Assembly: GCF_001669775.1 (NCBI RefSeq)
Contig: NZ_LXWK01000011.1
Coordinates: 1,240,001 to 1,304,000 of the forward strand
Length of the DNA: 64,000 bases
DNA from: Rheinheimera sp. SA_1
GTDB taxonomy: Bacteria; Pseudomonadota; Gammaproteobacteria; Enterobacterales; Alteromonadaceae
Direction: 5' to 3'
Position numbers and translations under genes: made by a program
Part shown: in pieces, positions 52,620 through 61,709 of the stretch
Position numbering within the stretch: the first letter of the stretch is position 1
Layout of the letters: each line of letters begins with the position of its first letter
Notes under the pieces: generated by a model
Seen by the model: the letters and a program-made list of their open reading frames with translations, nothing else
Database searches by the model: none
Told to the model about the DNA's origin: nothing

Positions 52620-53807
52620 CTATGGTTTTGTTGCCGGCAAGGCCGCCAGTGTTTTCTCTACCAGCAGATTAAGCTCATCACCGTTGCCAATCCAGCGTGC
52701 AACCAGCAACAGATCATTTTGTCGGTCCAGATACACAATATTACGACCGGCGCCCTGGAAGGTAATCGCCGATTCCGGCGCAGCAGGCAATGCCTTGCGA
52801 CCGGGATTTAAAAACCAGTTAGCGTAGCCGTAATCGGCTTTGGCCAGACCGCCGCTACGGGCTTTGGCGATAAATTCTTTGCTGATCAATTGCTTGCCTT
52901 GCCAGTTGCCATCGCGCAAAAACAAATAACCAAAACGGGCTAAATCCCAGGCATTGAGGAACATACCGCCGCCCCAATGACCACCGCCGGACACCGCTTG
53001 AATTTTCTGGCCATCAAGCTCGATCCAGCTATTGTCGTAGCCAACCCAGCGCCAGCTGGAACTCGCGCCAATTGGCTGCATAATCCGCTCGTTTAGTACC
53101 ACCGGCAAAGGTTTTCGCCAGACATAAGTGGTGGCGAGCGCCAGTAGGTTCACCCGCACATCATTGTATTTGTAATACGAACCGGGTTTGCGCAACGGTC
53201 GATTCGGCCAGTCTTTTGGCTCACCTTCCGGCCGGTCGGCCCAGTCTGGCTTGCCCCACAACGTCCCTTGCCAGTCGCTGGTCTGGCGCAGCAAATGCTC
53301 CCAGCGAATTTGCCGGTTATGCTCGCTGGCAAATAACGGAGCACCAATAAAGGTATTGTCGGACGGCAGATAAGGCCCGACTAAATCGTTACTGCTTTGG
53401 ATCAAACCATCATCCAGCGCCAGCCCGGTCACCGTAGTTAAAAAAGTTTTGCTGATACTGTGTGTCATATCAACACTCTGGGTATCGCCCCACTCGGCAA
53501 GCAGCTTGCCGCGATAAATAATCAGCCCGTTGGCGGGTGCGCGCACTGACATCGGCCCGATAATTTGATCATAGGGTTCGCGCGCACCAAAGGTGGTCGC
53601 CTGCACAATCGCTTGATCTTTAGGTGCTTTATTTTCACTGGCGATGGCATAAGCCACCGCTGCAGCCAGTTTGTCGGCATCGACGCCAAGGCTTTGTGGC
53701 GTCGCACTCTGCCACTGCCCGGCGGGTGGGAAATAATCGTCGGCAGTTGCTGGAAAAGCTAAAAGGTGCAGGCCCAGAACGAACCACAAAAACAAGGTAA
53801 TTTTCAT
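52620..53807 (-). CDS. Exported serine hydrolase, class C beta-lactamase fold
   Basis: 395 residues, signal peptide ending PATAD. Penicillin-binding-protein-like motifs: SxxK at Ser117 (HSISKTFL), YxN as YKYND (near 213), and a His-x-Gly-like HWGGGMF in place of KTG. Such proteins are esterases or D-amino-peptidases; only some hydrolyse beta-lactams, so resistance cannot be claimed from sequence. The ribosome site AGGAG is good. Its stop is 137 bp from the nitroreductase start, so it is a separate unit. Confidence 0.88.
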   Translation of the reverse strand: MKITLFLWFVLGLHLLAFPATADDYFPPAGQWQSATPQSLGVDADKLAAAVAYAIASENKAPKDQAIVQATTFGAREPYDQIIGPMSVRAPANGLIIYRGKLLAEWGDTQSVDMTHSISKTFLTTVTGLALDDGLIQSSNDLVGPYLPSDNTFIGAPLFASEHNRQIRWEHLLRQTSDWQGTLWGKPDWADRPEGEPKDWPNRPLRKPGSYYKYNDVRVNLLALATTYVWRKPLPVVLNERIMQPIGASSSWRWVGYDNSWIELDGQKIQAVSGGGHWGGGMFLNAWDLARFGYLFLRDGNWQGKQLISKEFIAKARSGGLAKADYGYANWFLNPGRKALPAAPESAITFQGAGRNIVYLDRQNDLLLVARWIGNGDELNLLVEKTLAALPATKP

Positions 53808-53887
53808 CAGGACTCCTGCGCAGCGACCTTGCTACGCACCAATTTTTTTAGGGGTATGATTGCCAGCTATGACGACTACAACAGATA

Positions 53888-54871
53888 TTACTCCGCCCAA
53901 CGCTCTTTAATTTCCAGAATTTGTGGCAGTTGTTGTTCCAGTAAATCCACCAACCGCGGTTCAAAATGCAGGCCTTTTTGTTGGCGGATATAATCAAGCG
54001 TATCGGGTACAGTCCAGGCTTTTTTGTAGGGTCTGGTACTGGTAAGCGCATCAAATACATCGCAAAGTGCGACTATTCTAGCTTCAACCGGGATCGTTTC
54101 ACCGGCCAGGCCATGTGGATAACCGCTGCCGTCCCATTTTTCGTGATGATACAAGGCCACGGTTTTGGCCATTTTTAACAACACCGATTCACAATCGCCA
54201 ATAATTTCGGCGCCGATCAGCGGATGTTTTTGCATCTCCTGGTATTCTTCAGCGGTCAGTTTGCCGGGTTTTAACAGGATATGGTCGGCGATGCCAATTT
54301 TGCCGATATCGTGCATCGGCGCGGCGTGCAGCAAATTTTCCGCATGTTGGGCACTAAAACCAGCAGCCAGCGCCAGCACTTGCGCATAATGACTCATCCG
54401 CAGAATATGCAGGCCGGTTTCGTTATCTTTATATTCGGCAGCACGGCCGAGGCGTTGGATTACCTGCAACCTGGTTTGTTTTAACTCTTCCGCCTGCACT
54501 AGCGACAAATGGGTTTTCACCCGCGCTTTAACCACCGCCGGACTGATCGGTTTAGTGATGTAATCCACAGCGCCAACCGCAAAACCACGGGCTTCGTCAA
54601 TTTCGTCTTTCAGCGCCGTGACAAATATCACCGGAATCGCCTTGGTGGTGGCATCGGCTTTTAAGCGGGTACAGACGTCAAAACCGGTCAATCCCGGCAT
54701 CATCACATCCAGCAGGATCAAATCAGGGTGCTCTTGTGTAATTAGCTGCAATGCTTCTTCACCACTTTTGGCAAACAGTAGCCGGTACTGGTCCTGCAAC
54801 ACAGTGCGCAGCACCCGCAAGTTCGTGGGCTCGTCATCAACCAGCAATAACACAGGGTTTTCGGTGTTCAT
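53888..54871 (-). CDS. HD-GYP response regulator (RpfG-like c-di-GMP phosphodiesterase)
   Basis: 327 residues. Receiver domain 7-120 (VDDEPTN, Asp in LILLDVMMPG, VTALKDE, YITKP). The HD-GYP domain about 140-320 has all expected metal and signature residues: HILRMSHYAQ, AAPMHDIGKIGI, HPLIGAEII, YHHEKWDGSGYPHGL and ARIVALCDVFDAL. It should therefore hydrolyse c-di-GMP. The start ATG shares one base with the stop of the hybrid kinase gene, so the two are coupled and the kinase (via its Hpt domain) is the likely phosphodonor. This can link sensing to MSHA pilus extension through MshE. Confidence 0.93.
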   Translation of the reverse strand: MNTENPVLLLVDDEPTNLRVLRTVLQDQYRLLFAKSGEEALQLITQEHPDLILLDVMMPGLTGFDVCTRLKADATTKAIPVIFVTALKDEIDEARGFAVGAVDYITKPISPAVVKARVKTHLSLVQAEELKQTRLQVIQRLGRAAEYKDNETGLHILRMSHYAQVLALAAGFSAQHAENLLHAAPMHDIGKIGIADHILLKPGKLTAEEYQEMQKHPLIGAEIIGDCESVLLKMAKTVALYHHEKWDGSGYPHGLAGETIPVEARIVALCDVFDALTSTRPYKKAWTVPDTLDYIRQQKGLHFEPRLVDLLEQQLPQILEIKERWAE

Positions 54872-57800
54872 CAGTGGTCTCCGTCTTGCTGTCGTTGATG
54901 AAGCTGTTGTTGTAGCAACAGTAATTGCTGCTGTGCCGACTGAAAATCAAAATCGTTCAGCGCGTCTAACAGCTGCAGAATTTGTGGCTGATACTGTCCG
55001 CTGTACTGCGCCAATACCGCCATGCGCTCGTCGTCAAATTCATTTCTGGCCGCCGATTGTTGCAGTATTGCCAGCAATTCCGCCAGCGCTGACAAGCTCA
55101 TTTGTTCTGGCTGCAGACTGTTTGCTTCCGGTTGGTCCTGGATAAGTTGCTGGCAATGCGCGACAAATTTGGGCCAGCACTGCAGAATTTTTTCCAGCAG
55201 TTGCTGGCACCGATCCAACTGCTGCTGGCGGGCAGCTTGCTCTAATTCAGCACAAACTTTGGTGAGTTGCTCCAGTGCCAGATTAGCCCCGGCGCCTTTC
55301 ACCGCATGTGCCTGCTGCTGCACTGAATAGAAATCGCCTTGTTGTAACTGCTGTAACAACTGCTGCCAGATACCTTCCTGCTGCGCTAAAAACTGCTGCA
55401 ACGCCGGTAAATATGTGGCCAGATTACCCCACAGTTGTAAGGCTTTGGGCAGATTCAGCAGTTGTTCGTCAGTACCTGTACCGCTAGCCGCGCCGACGCC
55501 GGACTCTCCAACCGCGCTGGTTAATGGCGCGCGCACTTCCAGCTGCAGCACTTTGGCGATTTCGAAACATAAAGCACTGAAATCAATAGGCTTACTGGCA
55601 AAACCCTGCATGCCGGCTTCTTTGGCTGCCTGTTTATCTTCATCCAGCACACTGGCGGTTAAGGCAATAATCGGCAACTGGTTTTTGTGGTGTTCCAACT
55701 CGAGCTGCCGGATTTGCCGACAGGCTTGCAAGCCATCCAGATTCGGCATCTGAATATCCATCAGCACCAAATCAAATTGCGATTGTGGTTGCGCAATATG
55801 CTGCTGTTGCAGCCATTTTAATGCTTCCAAACCATCAGTGGCAGATGTTACCTGATGGCCAGCCCGCTCCAATAACAACCTTAGCAACTCAAGATTTTGC
55901 GGAATATCATCAGCAATCAATACTTTCAACGGCGGTAACGACGGATAATAACCCTGCAGCGCGGTGGTGGTGGCTTTGCCGGTGGCCAGCGGTAAGCTAA
56001 AACTGAAACAACTACCTTCACCTTCCACGCTTTGCACCGAAATCTGCCCGCCCATCAGTTCGACCAACTGTTTGCTGATGGTCGTGCCAAGACCAGTGCC
56101 ACCAAAACGCCGGCTCATCGAAGCGTCGGCTTGGGTAAAAGCCTCAAAAATCTGCCCGAGCCGATCGGCAGCGATGCCAATGCCGGTGTCTTTAATGCTG
56201 AAATGTAGCTGTTGAGCGGCTTGCGAAGGTGACGCCTGTAGCGACACCTGCACCAACACACAACCGCGCTCGGTAAACTTAATGGCGTTGCCAATCAGAT
56301 TGGTCAGCACCTGGCGTAACCGGTCCGGCGCACCAAAGTAAAATTCCCCCAGGGTTGGGTCTAGTTCCAGCCGCAAGTCCAACTGCTTTTTGCGCGCCTG
56401 GATCCAAAGGGTCGACACCACCGCATCCAGCACCGCTGGCAGCGAAAAATCCTGCTGTTCCAGTTCCAGCTTGCCTTTTTCCAGCTTGGCGCTGTCCAGA
56501 ATATCGTTTAGTAAATGCAGCAGCGAATGGGCGGAACTATGAATAGTCGCCAGATGTTTTTTCTGCTCGGCGGCGAGGTCGGAAGTCAGCAACAAATCAC
56601 TGAAACCAATAATGGCGTTCATCGGCGTGCGGATTTCATGGCTCATATTGGCCAAAAAGGCCGATCGCGCTTCCGCTGCCAGCTCGGCTTTATCTTTGGC
56701 TTCGACCAGATCGGTTTCCATCTGTTTACGCTGGCTGATGTCCATCATAAAACCGTCCAGCCACAGAATATCACCGGCGGTGCTGCGGATAGCCTCACCT
56801 TGTTCCAGCACCCAGCGAATAGAGCCATCCCGATGAACGATCCGGTATTCCAGCTGAAAACTTTGCTGAAACATTTCCATCGCCTGCACCTGCGCTTTAT
56901 CGTCTGGATGTATGATCTCCATCCAGCGCCGTTTTGGTTGGGGCAACATAAAGTCGCTGGCCGGATAACCGGAAATACCTTCGATGGCGTCACTCAGAAA
57001 CACCATATCCCAGCACTCGTTGTACAGGCAGCGATAGGCAGCGCCTGGAATATTGCCGATCAGCGAGCGGAATTTGGCTTCGTTATCTTTTAAATCCTGC
57101 TCCATTTGTCGTCTGACACTGAGATCGGTAATAAAGGCCACAAACAAATGTTCATTCGGCAACTTCACATGGCCAATGGCCAGCCGCACCGGCACGGCAT
57201 GCCCCTGCTTATGCACAGCTTCGACATCACGGCCAATGCCGATAATTTTCGCGGTACCGGTTTGCAGGTAATTATTGAGGTAAGAATCGTGATCCGGACG
57301 AATGGCATCCGGGGTCAGTACATTGACATTTTTGCCAAGTAATTCGTCCTGTTGCCAACCGAAGATATGCTCAGCAGCTTTATTCATACTGAGGATCAAA
57401 CCATGGGCGTTGATGGTCACAATACCGTCGACCGCAGTGTCCATCATCGCTTTGAGACGGCTTTCATTGGTGCGGGCCCTGCTACTGGCAACACGGTATT
57501 TCAGCAGCAGATTCACCGCCAGCACCAGGCCACAAATCATCAGCGTAATGATGCTGATTGCCATCGCCAGCACCAGCGGCATTTCACCAGCCTGCTCGTT
57601 CGGCACAAAACCAGGCGGTGGTACAAAACGCGCTGCGGTCATGCCGGTGTAATGCATCCCCGTAATAGCGCCGCCCATCACCAGACTGCTGAGCAACGTC
57701 AGCCAATGTGGCGCCAGATTAAACCGCCGTAAGCCAAAACGAACCCACAGCGCCAGAATCGCCAGCACCACCGCCACCAGAATCGATAACAAAAACATGG

Positions 57801-58269
57801 GTAAGTCATACCGCAGCGCCGCCGACATTTGCATAGCTGCCATGCCGGTATAATGCATGGTGCCAATACCGGCCCCCACTAACAAGCCACCGAGTAACAG
57901 TTGCGACAGCGGCAACCGTTTTTTACTGATCAGATCCAGCGCCACCCAGGAAGCCGCCACACTGGGCAGCATTGAGAAAAATGTTAAACCGGATTGATAA
58001 CTGACATCGGTACAAAGGGCAAACGCCAGCATCCCGATAAAATGCATCGACCAGACACCACCGCCTAGCGCCACACTGCCGCTGCCGAGCATCAACAGCC
58101 GCACCGATTTATGCTGCACCCCCACCGCCTGGCTGGTGATTTGAATCGCCATCGCCGATGCCAGCACTGCGATAAAAAACGACAACACCACCAAACCAGT
58201 ATTATAAGTACCCGTTAACAAAAGAGGATCCGCCGGATATTCAAACCACTGTAGTAACCAAGCTATCAC
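54871..58269 (-). CDS. MHYT-domain hybrid sensor kinase (MHYT-PAS-PAS-HisKA-HATPase-REC-Hpt)
   Basis: 1132 residues. Residues 1-260 are a seven-helix MHYT sensor with three repeats (MHFIG at 75, MHYTG at 139 and 205), thought to bind copper and sense O2, CO or NO. Two PAS domains follow (about 270-390 and 395-515), then HisKA with His544 (NMSHEIRTPMN), HATPase (NLIGNAIKFT, DTGIG, GGTGLGTTI), a receiver (VLIADDIPQN, LVLMDIQMPN) and an Hpt domain (HAVKGAGANLAL). It starts at a GTG with GGGGGAG very close. It is joined to the HD-GYP gene by a one-base overlap and should pass phosphate to it. Confidence 0.92.
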   Translation of the reverse strand: MIAWLLQWFEYPADPLLLTGTYNTGLVVLSFFIAVLASAMAIQITSQAVGVQHKSVRLLMLGSGSVALGGGVWSMHFIGMLAFALCTDVSYQSGLTFFSMLPSVAASWVALDLISKKRLPLSQLLLGGLLVGAGIGTMHYTGMAAMQMSAALRYDLPMFLLSILVAVVLAILALWVRFGLRRFNLAPHWLTLLSSLVMGGAITGMHYTGMTAARFVPPPGFVPNEQAGEMPLVLAMAISIITLMICGLVLAVNLLLKYRVASSRARTNESRLKAMMDTAVDGIVTINAHGLILSMNKAAEHIFGWQQDELLGKNVNVLTPDAIRPDHDSYLNNYLQTGTAKIIGIGRDVEAVHKQGHAVPVRLAIGHVKLPNEHLFVAFITDLSVRRQMEQDLKDNEAKFRSLIGNIPGAAYRCLYNECWDMVFLSDAIEGISGYPASDFMLPQPKRRWMEIIHPDDKAQVQAMEMFQQSFQLEYRIVHRDGSIRWVLEQGEAIRSTAGDILWLDGFMMDISQRKQMETDLVEAKDKAELAAEARSAFLANMSHEIRTPMNAIIGFSDLLLTSDLAAEQKKHLATIHSSAHSLLHLLNDILDSAKLEKGKLELEQQDFSLPAVLDAVVSTLWIQARKKQLDLRLELDPTLGEFYFGAPDRLRQVLTNLIGNAIKFTERGCVLVQVSLQASPSQAAQQLHFSIKDTGIGIAADRLGQIFEAFTQADASMSRRFGGTGLGTTISKQLVELMGGQISVQSVEGEGSCFSFSLPLATGKATTTALQGYYPSLPPLKVLIADDIPQNLELLRLLLERAGHQVTSATDGLEALKWLQQQHIAQPQSQFDLVLMDIQMPNLDGLQACRQIRQLELEHHKNQLPIIALTASVLDEDKQAAKEAGMQGFASKPIDFSALCFEIAKVLQLEVRAPLTSAVGESGVGAASGTGTDEQLLNLPKALQLWGNLATYLPALQQFLAQQEGIWQQLLQQLQQGDFYSVQQQAHAVKGAGANLALEQLTKVCAELEQAARQQQLDRCQQLLEKILQCWPKFVAHCQQLIQDQPEANSLQPEQMSLSALAELLAILQQSAARNEFDDERMAVLAQYSGQYQPQILQLLDALNDFDFQSAQQQLLLLQQQLHQRQQDGDH

Positions 58270-58539
58270 TGACTCCCCCTTTTAAAATCTCGCTAAAGCA
58301 GCACCGCCTCATACAACATCATACAGCGCAACGGCCAGCGTTGGGTAACCAGAAATGGAATACCTTAATTCAGGCAGATTTTCAAGCGCAGGCCTCCAGC
58401 CGCGAAAGCTTCACATAATAAAACTTGTCAAATCATTCTCTTGTGTTAAAAAACAAAACTGCGATCAGCAAATACTGATTGCGCTGCTGTGGCAATCCTG
58501 TTGCCAGAATATGATCGGTCAAGCGAACAAGGAAATGTG

Positions 58540-59730
58540 ATGCCGCTTCATCATCTCTCAGAATTTTTGCGTGCCGGTGTACGCGCTATGCCGCCGCGCA
58601 ACACCACGGAACACCACCGGGCGTCGACGCCGCTGGAATTGATGTTTGATTTAGTGGCAGTGATCGCAATTGCCGCCGCGGCCGCTGAACTGCATCATGC
58701 AGTCGCGCATGCCCATTATGCCGAAGGCATCAGCAAGTTTGTGCTGGCGTTTTTTGCCATCTGGTGGTCCTGGATGAACTTCAGCTGGTTTGCCTCGGCT
58801 TATGATAACGACGACGTGCTGTTCCGCTTGCTGACCATGTTGGTGATGGCGGGTTCGCTGACGATGGCGGCGGGGATTAAACCGTTTTTCCAACACGGTC
58901 AGCTGACGCTGATAGTGTTTGGTTTTGTTATTATGCGCATTGGCATGGTGCTGTTCTGGCTACGCGCCGCCCGGCACCATCCTGAATTAACCCGCACCAC
59001 CCTCACCTACGCCATTGGTATTTTTCTGGTGCAGCTATATTGGGTAGGCTTACTACTGCAACAACCGTTGTCGCCGACCTGGCTGCTGCTATTGTTCGCG
59101 CTGGGTGCAGCGCTGGAACTGGCAGTACCGGCGCTGGCAGAACGACAAGGCATCACGCCCTGGCATCGCCACCATATGATTGAGCGATATGGTCTGCTAA
59201 ATATTATTGTGCTCGGCGAAACCTTATTAGCCAGTTCAATTGCCATCAGCAACCTCACCGCCGAACAGGCGCCAACGCTGGCGCTGCTCCAACTTCCATT
59301 GCTGGCGATGGTGCTGCTGTTTTGTCTGTGGTGGTTATATTTTTCACGCGAAGAGCATTTAACCCAGCAGACGCTGGCGATGGCGCTGACCTGGGGTTAT
59401 GGCCATTTGATTATTTATGCCGCGGGCGCAGCGGTCGGCGCTGGAATTGCAGTTAATATTGATCTAATCCTTGGTACTGCCAGCCTGACGCCAACCGCCG
59501 CCACTTTCGCCGTCACAGTGCCAATCAGTGGATATTTATTTGGGCTCTGGTTGGTCCGCGACCGCTTTATCTTTAGCGGCAGCGGTAAATATCTGCTGGT
59601 GCTATTTGCGCTGTTGATCCCGCTGGCTGGCATTTTCAGCGGACTTCCCGGTGCCACGGCATTATTGGTGTTGTGTGTAATGCTGCGCAGCAGTCATGCT
59701 TGTTGTAGCAACGGACAGCCGAAGTTATGA
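58540..59730 (+). CDS. LtrA-like low-temperature-requirement membrane protein
   Basis: 396 residues from the ATG at 58540 (GGA seven bases upstream). About ten membrane helices. LtrA family traits: TPLELMFDLVAVIAIAAAAA near residue 30, WMNFSWFASAYDNDDVLFRLLTM, HHMIERYGLLNIIVLGETLLASS and ALTWGYGHLIIYAAGA. LtrA was named from a Listeria cold-growth mutant; its biochemical role is not known. The end overlaps the next gene by four bases (ATGA), so the pair is coupled. Confidence 0.88.
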   Translation: MPLHHLSEFLRAGVRAMPPRNTTEHHRASTPLELMFDLVAVIAIAAAAAELHHAVAHAHYAEGISKFVLAFFAIWWSWMNFSWFASAYDNDDVLFRLLTMLVMAGSLTMAAGIKPFFQHGQLTLIVFGFVIMRIGMVLFWLRAARHHPELTRTTLTYAIGIFLVQLYWVGLLLQQPLSPTWLLLLFALGAALELAVPALAERQGITPWHRHHMIERYGLLNIIVLGETLLASSIAISNLTAEQAPTLALLQLPLLAMVLLFCLWWLYFSREEHLTQQTLAMALTWGYGHLIIYAAGAAVGAGIAVNIDLILGTASLTPTAATFAVTVPISGYLFGLWLVRDRFIFSGSGKYLLVLFALLIPLAGIFSGLPGATALLVLCVMLRSSHACCSNGQPKL

Positions 59731-60527
59731 GCAGTGCAAGCTGGCAAAAAGCAGTGGCGGTGATGCTATTCGGGTTGCTCTGGCATCCAGCTGTGTTTGC
59801 CACAACCCAGCTCACTTTCTGTTTTCAGGACACCGAGCTGGCACCTTATTACCTGGGCAATGGTCAACAGGTACAGCCCGAAAGGCCAGGGGCAACCATC
59901 GAACATTTGCAAAAAATCACCGCCGCCATCCCAGATTTGCAGCTGAAGCTGGTGCGATATCCGTGGCAACGTTGTTTAAAATACTTAAAAAGCGGCGATG
60001 TGGATGCGGTGGTCGCTAATTATTCCGACAGCCGCCGGACCTTGGGCGCTTTCCCCATGCGTATGGACATGCCGGATCCGAGACGCGAATTTACCCAGCA
60101 AGACATTTGCCTGGTGACCAGCAAAGCGCTGGCGAAAAAATGGAATGGCAAAAGTTTTAATGGCATGTCCAAAGTGACGCTGGCGCATCAGGCCGGACGC
60201 ACGTATAAACAAGCATTACCGCATCGGCAGTTTGTGCGAATTCCAATTTCGGCACAAGCTCAAGCATTGCAAATGTTGGCGCAAGACAAGGTGCAGGCCA
60301 TTAGTATGGTCTGCAAAATTGCCGGTAAAAGTGCCCTGCCCAGCGGTTTTAACCCGGACACCATGCAAATGCTGGATCCAAGCATCGAATTGCTGCATGG
60401 CCATCTGGTGTTCAGCCATCAGTTTTACCAGGCTAACCGTGCGACAGCCCAAGCATTGTGGTCCGAGCTAACCGAACCACAACGCGCTATTTACTTGAAA
60501 TATTTAGATAATGACGCTCCTGATTAA
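59727..60527 (+). CDS. Periplasmic solute-binding-like protein (SBP family 3 fold)
   Basis: 266 residues. Signal peptide ending AVFATT; the rest has the bilobed plan (LTFCFQDTELAPYYLG, GATIEHLQKITAAIPDLQLKLVRYPWQRCLKYLKSGDVDAVVANYSDS). Cysteines pair likely (Cys32, Cys84, ICLVTS, MVCKIAG). No ABC permease is near. The gene overlaps ltrA-like 58540-59730, an unusual partner for a binding protein. It is convergent with the fructokinase gene, 26 bp away. Confidence 0.72.
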   Translation: MSSASWQKAVAVMLFGLLWHPAVFATTQLTFCFQDTELAPYYLGNGQQVQPERPGATIEHLQKITAAIPDLQLKLVRYPWQRCLKYLKSGDVDAVVANYSDSRRTLGAFPMRMDMPDPRREFTQQDICLVTSKALAKKWNGKSFNGMSKVTLAHQAGRTYKQALPHRQFVRIPISAQAQALQMLAQDKVQAISMVCKIAGKSALPSGFNPDTMQMLDPSIELLHGHLVFSHQFYQANRATAQALWSELTEPQRAIYLKYLDNDAPD

Positions 60528-60553
60528 CGCAGATTAACCCGTCCATTGTGCTG

Positions 60554-61525
60554 TTACTTTGCAAAGAGTCGGGAAAGCGTTGGTAAAGCACTGAAAGCAC
60601 CAAACTGCTGGCAAGTCAGCGAACCCGCCACTATCGCTTTGCGAACGATTTGCTGCTGCAATCCGGTATCCGTTGTAACTTCGGACCAGGAATGTCCAGC
60701 TTCCAATAAAGCACTCAGTTGGTATAACAAAGCACCCACAAAAGCATCACCGGCGGCGGTGGTATCCACCACTTTGACTGGTGAGACTGGCACGTTGAAA
60801 TCACCGGCAGCACTGCTACTTCGCACTTCGGCAGCGCCAGCAGTCACCACCACCCAGCGCTGGTTTGTGCTGGCTGGTTCTTGTGATTGCAGCAGCTGTT
60901 GCAACCATAACTCCGGATCCAAATCGGCAGCCAAATACTGCAGTTCATCCAGACTCAGTTTAATCACATCAGCCTGTTGCAGCAGTTGCGTCACCAACAT
61001 TCGGTTTGCCGCACCTGTTGACCATAAATTGTGGCGTAAATTGGCATCCACCGACACTAACCAGCCATGGGCTTTGGCCATTGCGACTAACGCGAAACTG
61101 GTCACGGCAATGGCATTTTCGGTCAGGCTATTCGAGCATAAATGCAGGATGCCTGGTTCCTGCCATAAATCCGGCGGGCAGTCTTCCGGTAAATACAACA
61201 AATCGGCCGCGGGCGGTCGGTAAAACGAAAAACTGCGATCGCCCTGCTCATCCAGCGCGACAAAAGCCAAAGCGGTTTTCGCCAGACTGGTTTGGCGCAC
61301 CGCACTGCAATCCACGCCATAGTGTTTGAGCTGTGCGGTGAGGAATTCGCCAAATATATCCTGGCCAACCATCCCGATAAACTTACTGTGGCCGCCCAAT
61401 TTGGCGACCGCTACCGCCACATTGGCCGGCGCACCACCGGCAAAACGGCGGAATACTTCGTTTTGTTGCGGGTCTTGCAGAAAATCAATCAGGATTTCTC
61501 CAAAACAACATACCGGAACTTGCAT
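60554..61525 (-). CDS. Fructokinase (PfkB family)
   Basis: 323 residues from the ATG at 61525 (AGGTG six bases upstream); a GTG three codons earlier is less likely. PfkB traits: CFGEILIDFLQD, FAGGAPANVAVAVAKLGG, VSVDANLRHNLW and the catalytic DTTAAGDAFVGALL, where the usual DTTGAGD has Ala in place of one Gly. It phosphorylates fructose to fructose-6-phosphate in the cytoplasm. Divergent with amylosucrase across a 184-bp region; amylosucrase releases fructose from sucrose, so the two proteins form a pathway. Confidence 0.92.
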   Translation of the reverse strand: MQVPVCCFGEILIDFLQDPQQNEVFRRFAGGAPANVAVAVAKLGGHSKFIGMVGQDIFGEFLTAQLKHYGVDCSAVRQTSLAKTALAFVALDEQGDRSFSFYRPPAADLLYLPEDCPPDLWQEPGILHLCSNSLTENAIAVTSFALVAMAKAHGWLVSVDANLRHNLWSTGAANRMLVTQLLQQADVIKLSLDELQYLAADLDPELWLQQLLQSQEPASTNQRWVVVTAGAAEVRSSSAAGDFNVPVSPVKVVDTTAAGDAFVGALLYQLSALLEAGHSWSEVTTDTGLQQQIVRKAIVAGSLTCQQFGAFSALPTLSRLFAK

Positions 61526-61561
61526 GATCTGCACCTGAAATTTGTGGATGGTGATACCACC

Positions 61562-61579
61562 AACTTAAACATTTAAGTT
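61562..61579. promoter_or_regulatory. 18-bp palindrome between fructokinase and amylosucrase
   Basis: AACTTAAA, CA, TTTAAGTT is a perfect palindrome 37 bp before the fructokinase ATG and 131 bp before the amylosucrase ATG. It is AT-rich, and its placement in a divergent promoter fits an operator for a sugar-responsive repressor. No regulator gene is seen next to the pair. Confidence 0.55.
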
Positions 61580-61709
61580 TGAAAATAACTGATTCAGACC
61601 TTGCTGTAAACAAACTGGCTAAAATTTCTACATCTCGGTGTTTTTTACTTGAATAATCGACTAAATGATGGTTTAAATAGCAACAATACCTGCATATGGA
61701 CTTTCAACC

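Noticed and set aside
52620-53807. Beta-lactamase resistance gene
   Set aside because: The fold is class C-like, but the KTG motif is replaced (HWGGG) and the family is mostly esterases, so resistance is not supported.
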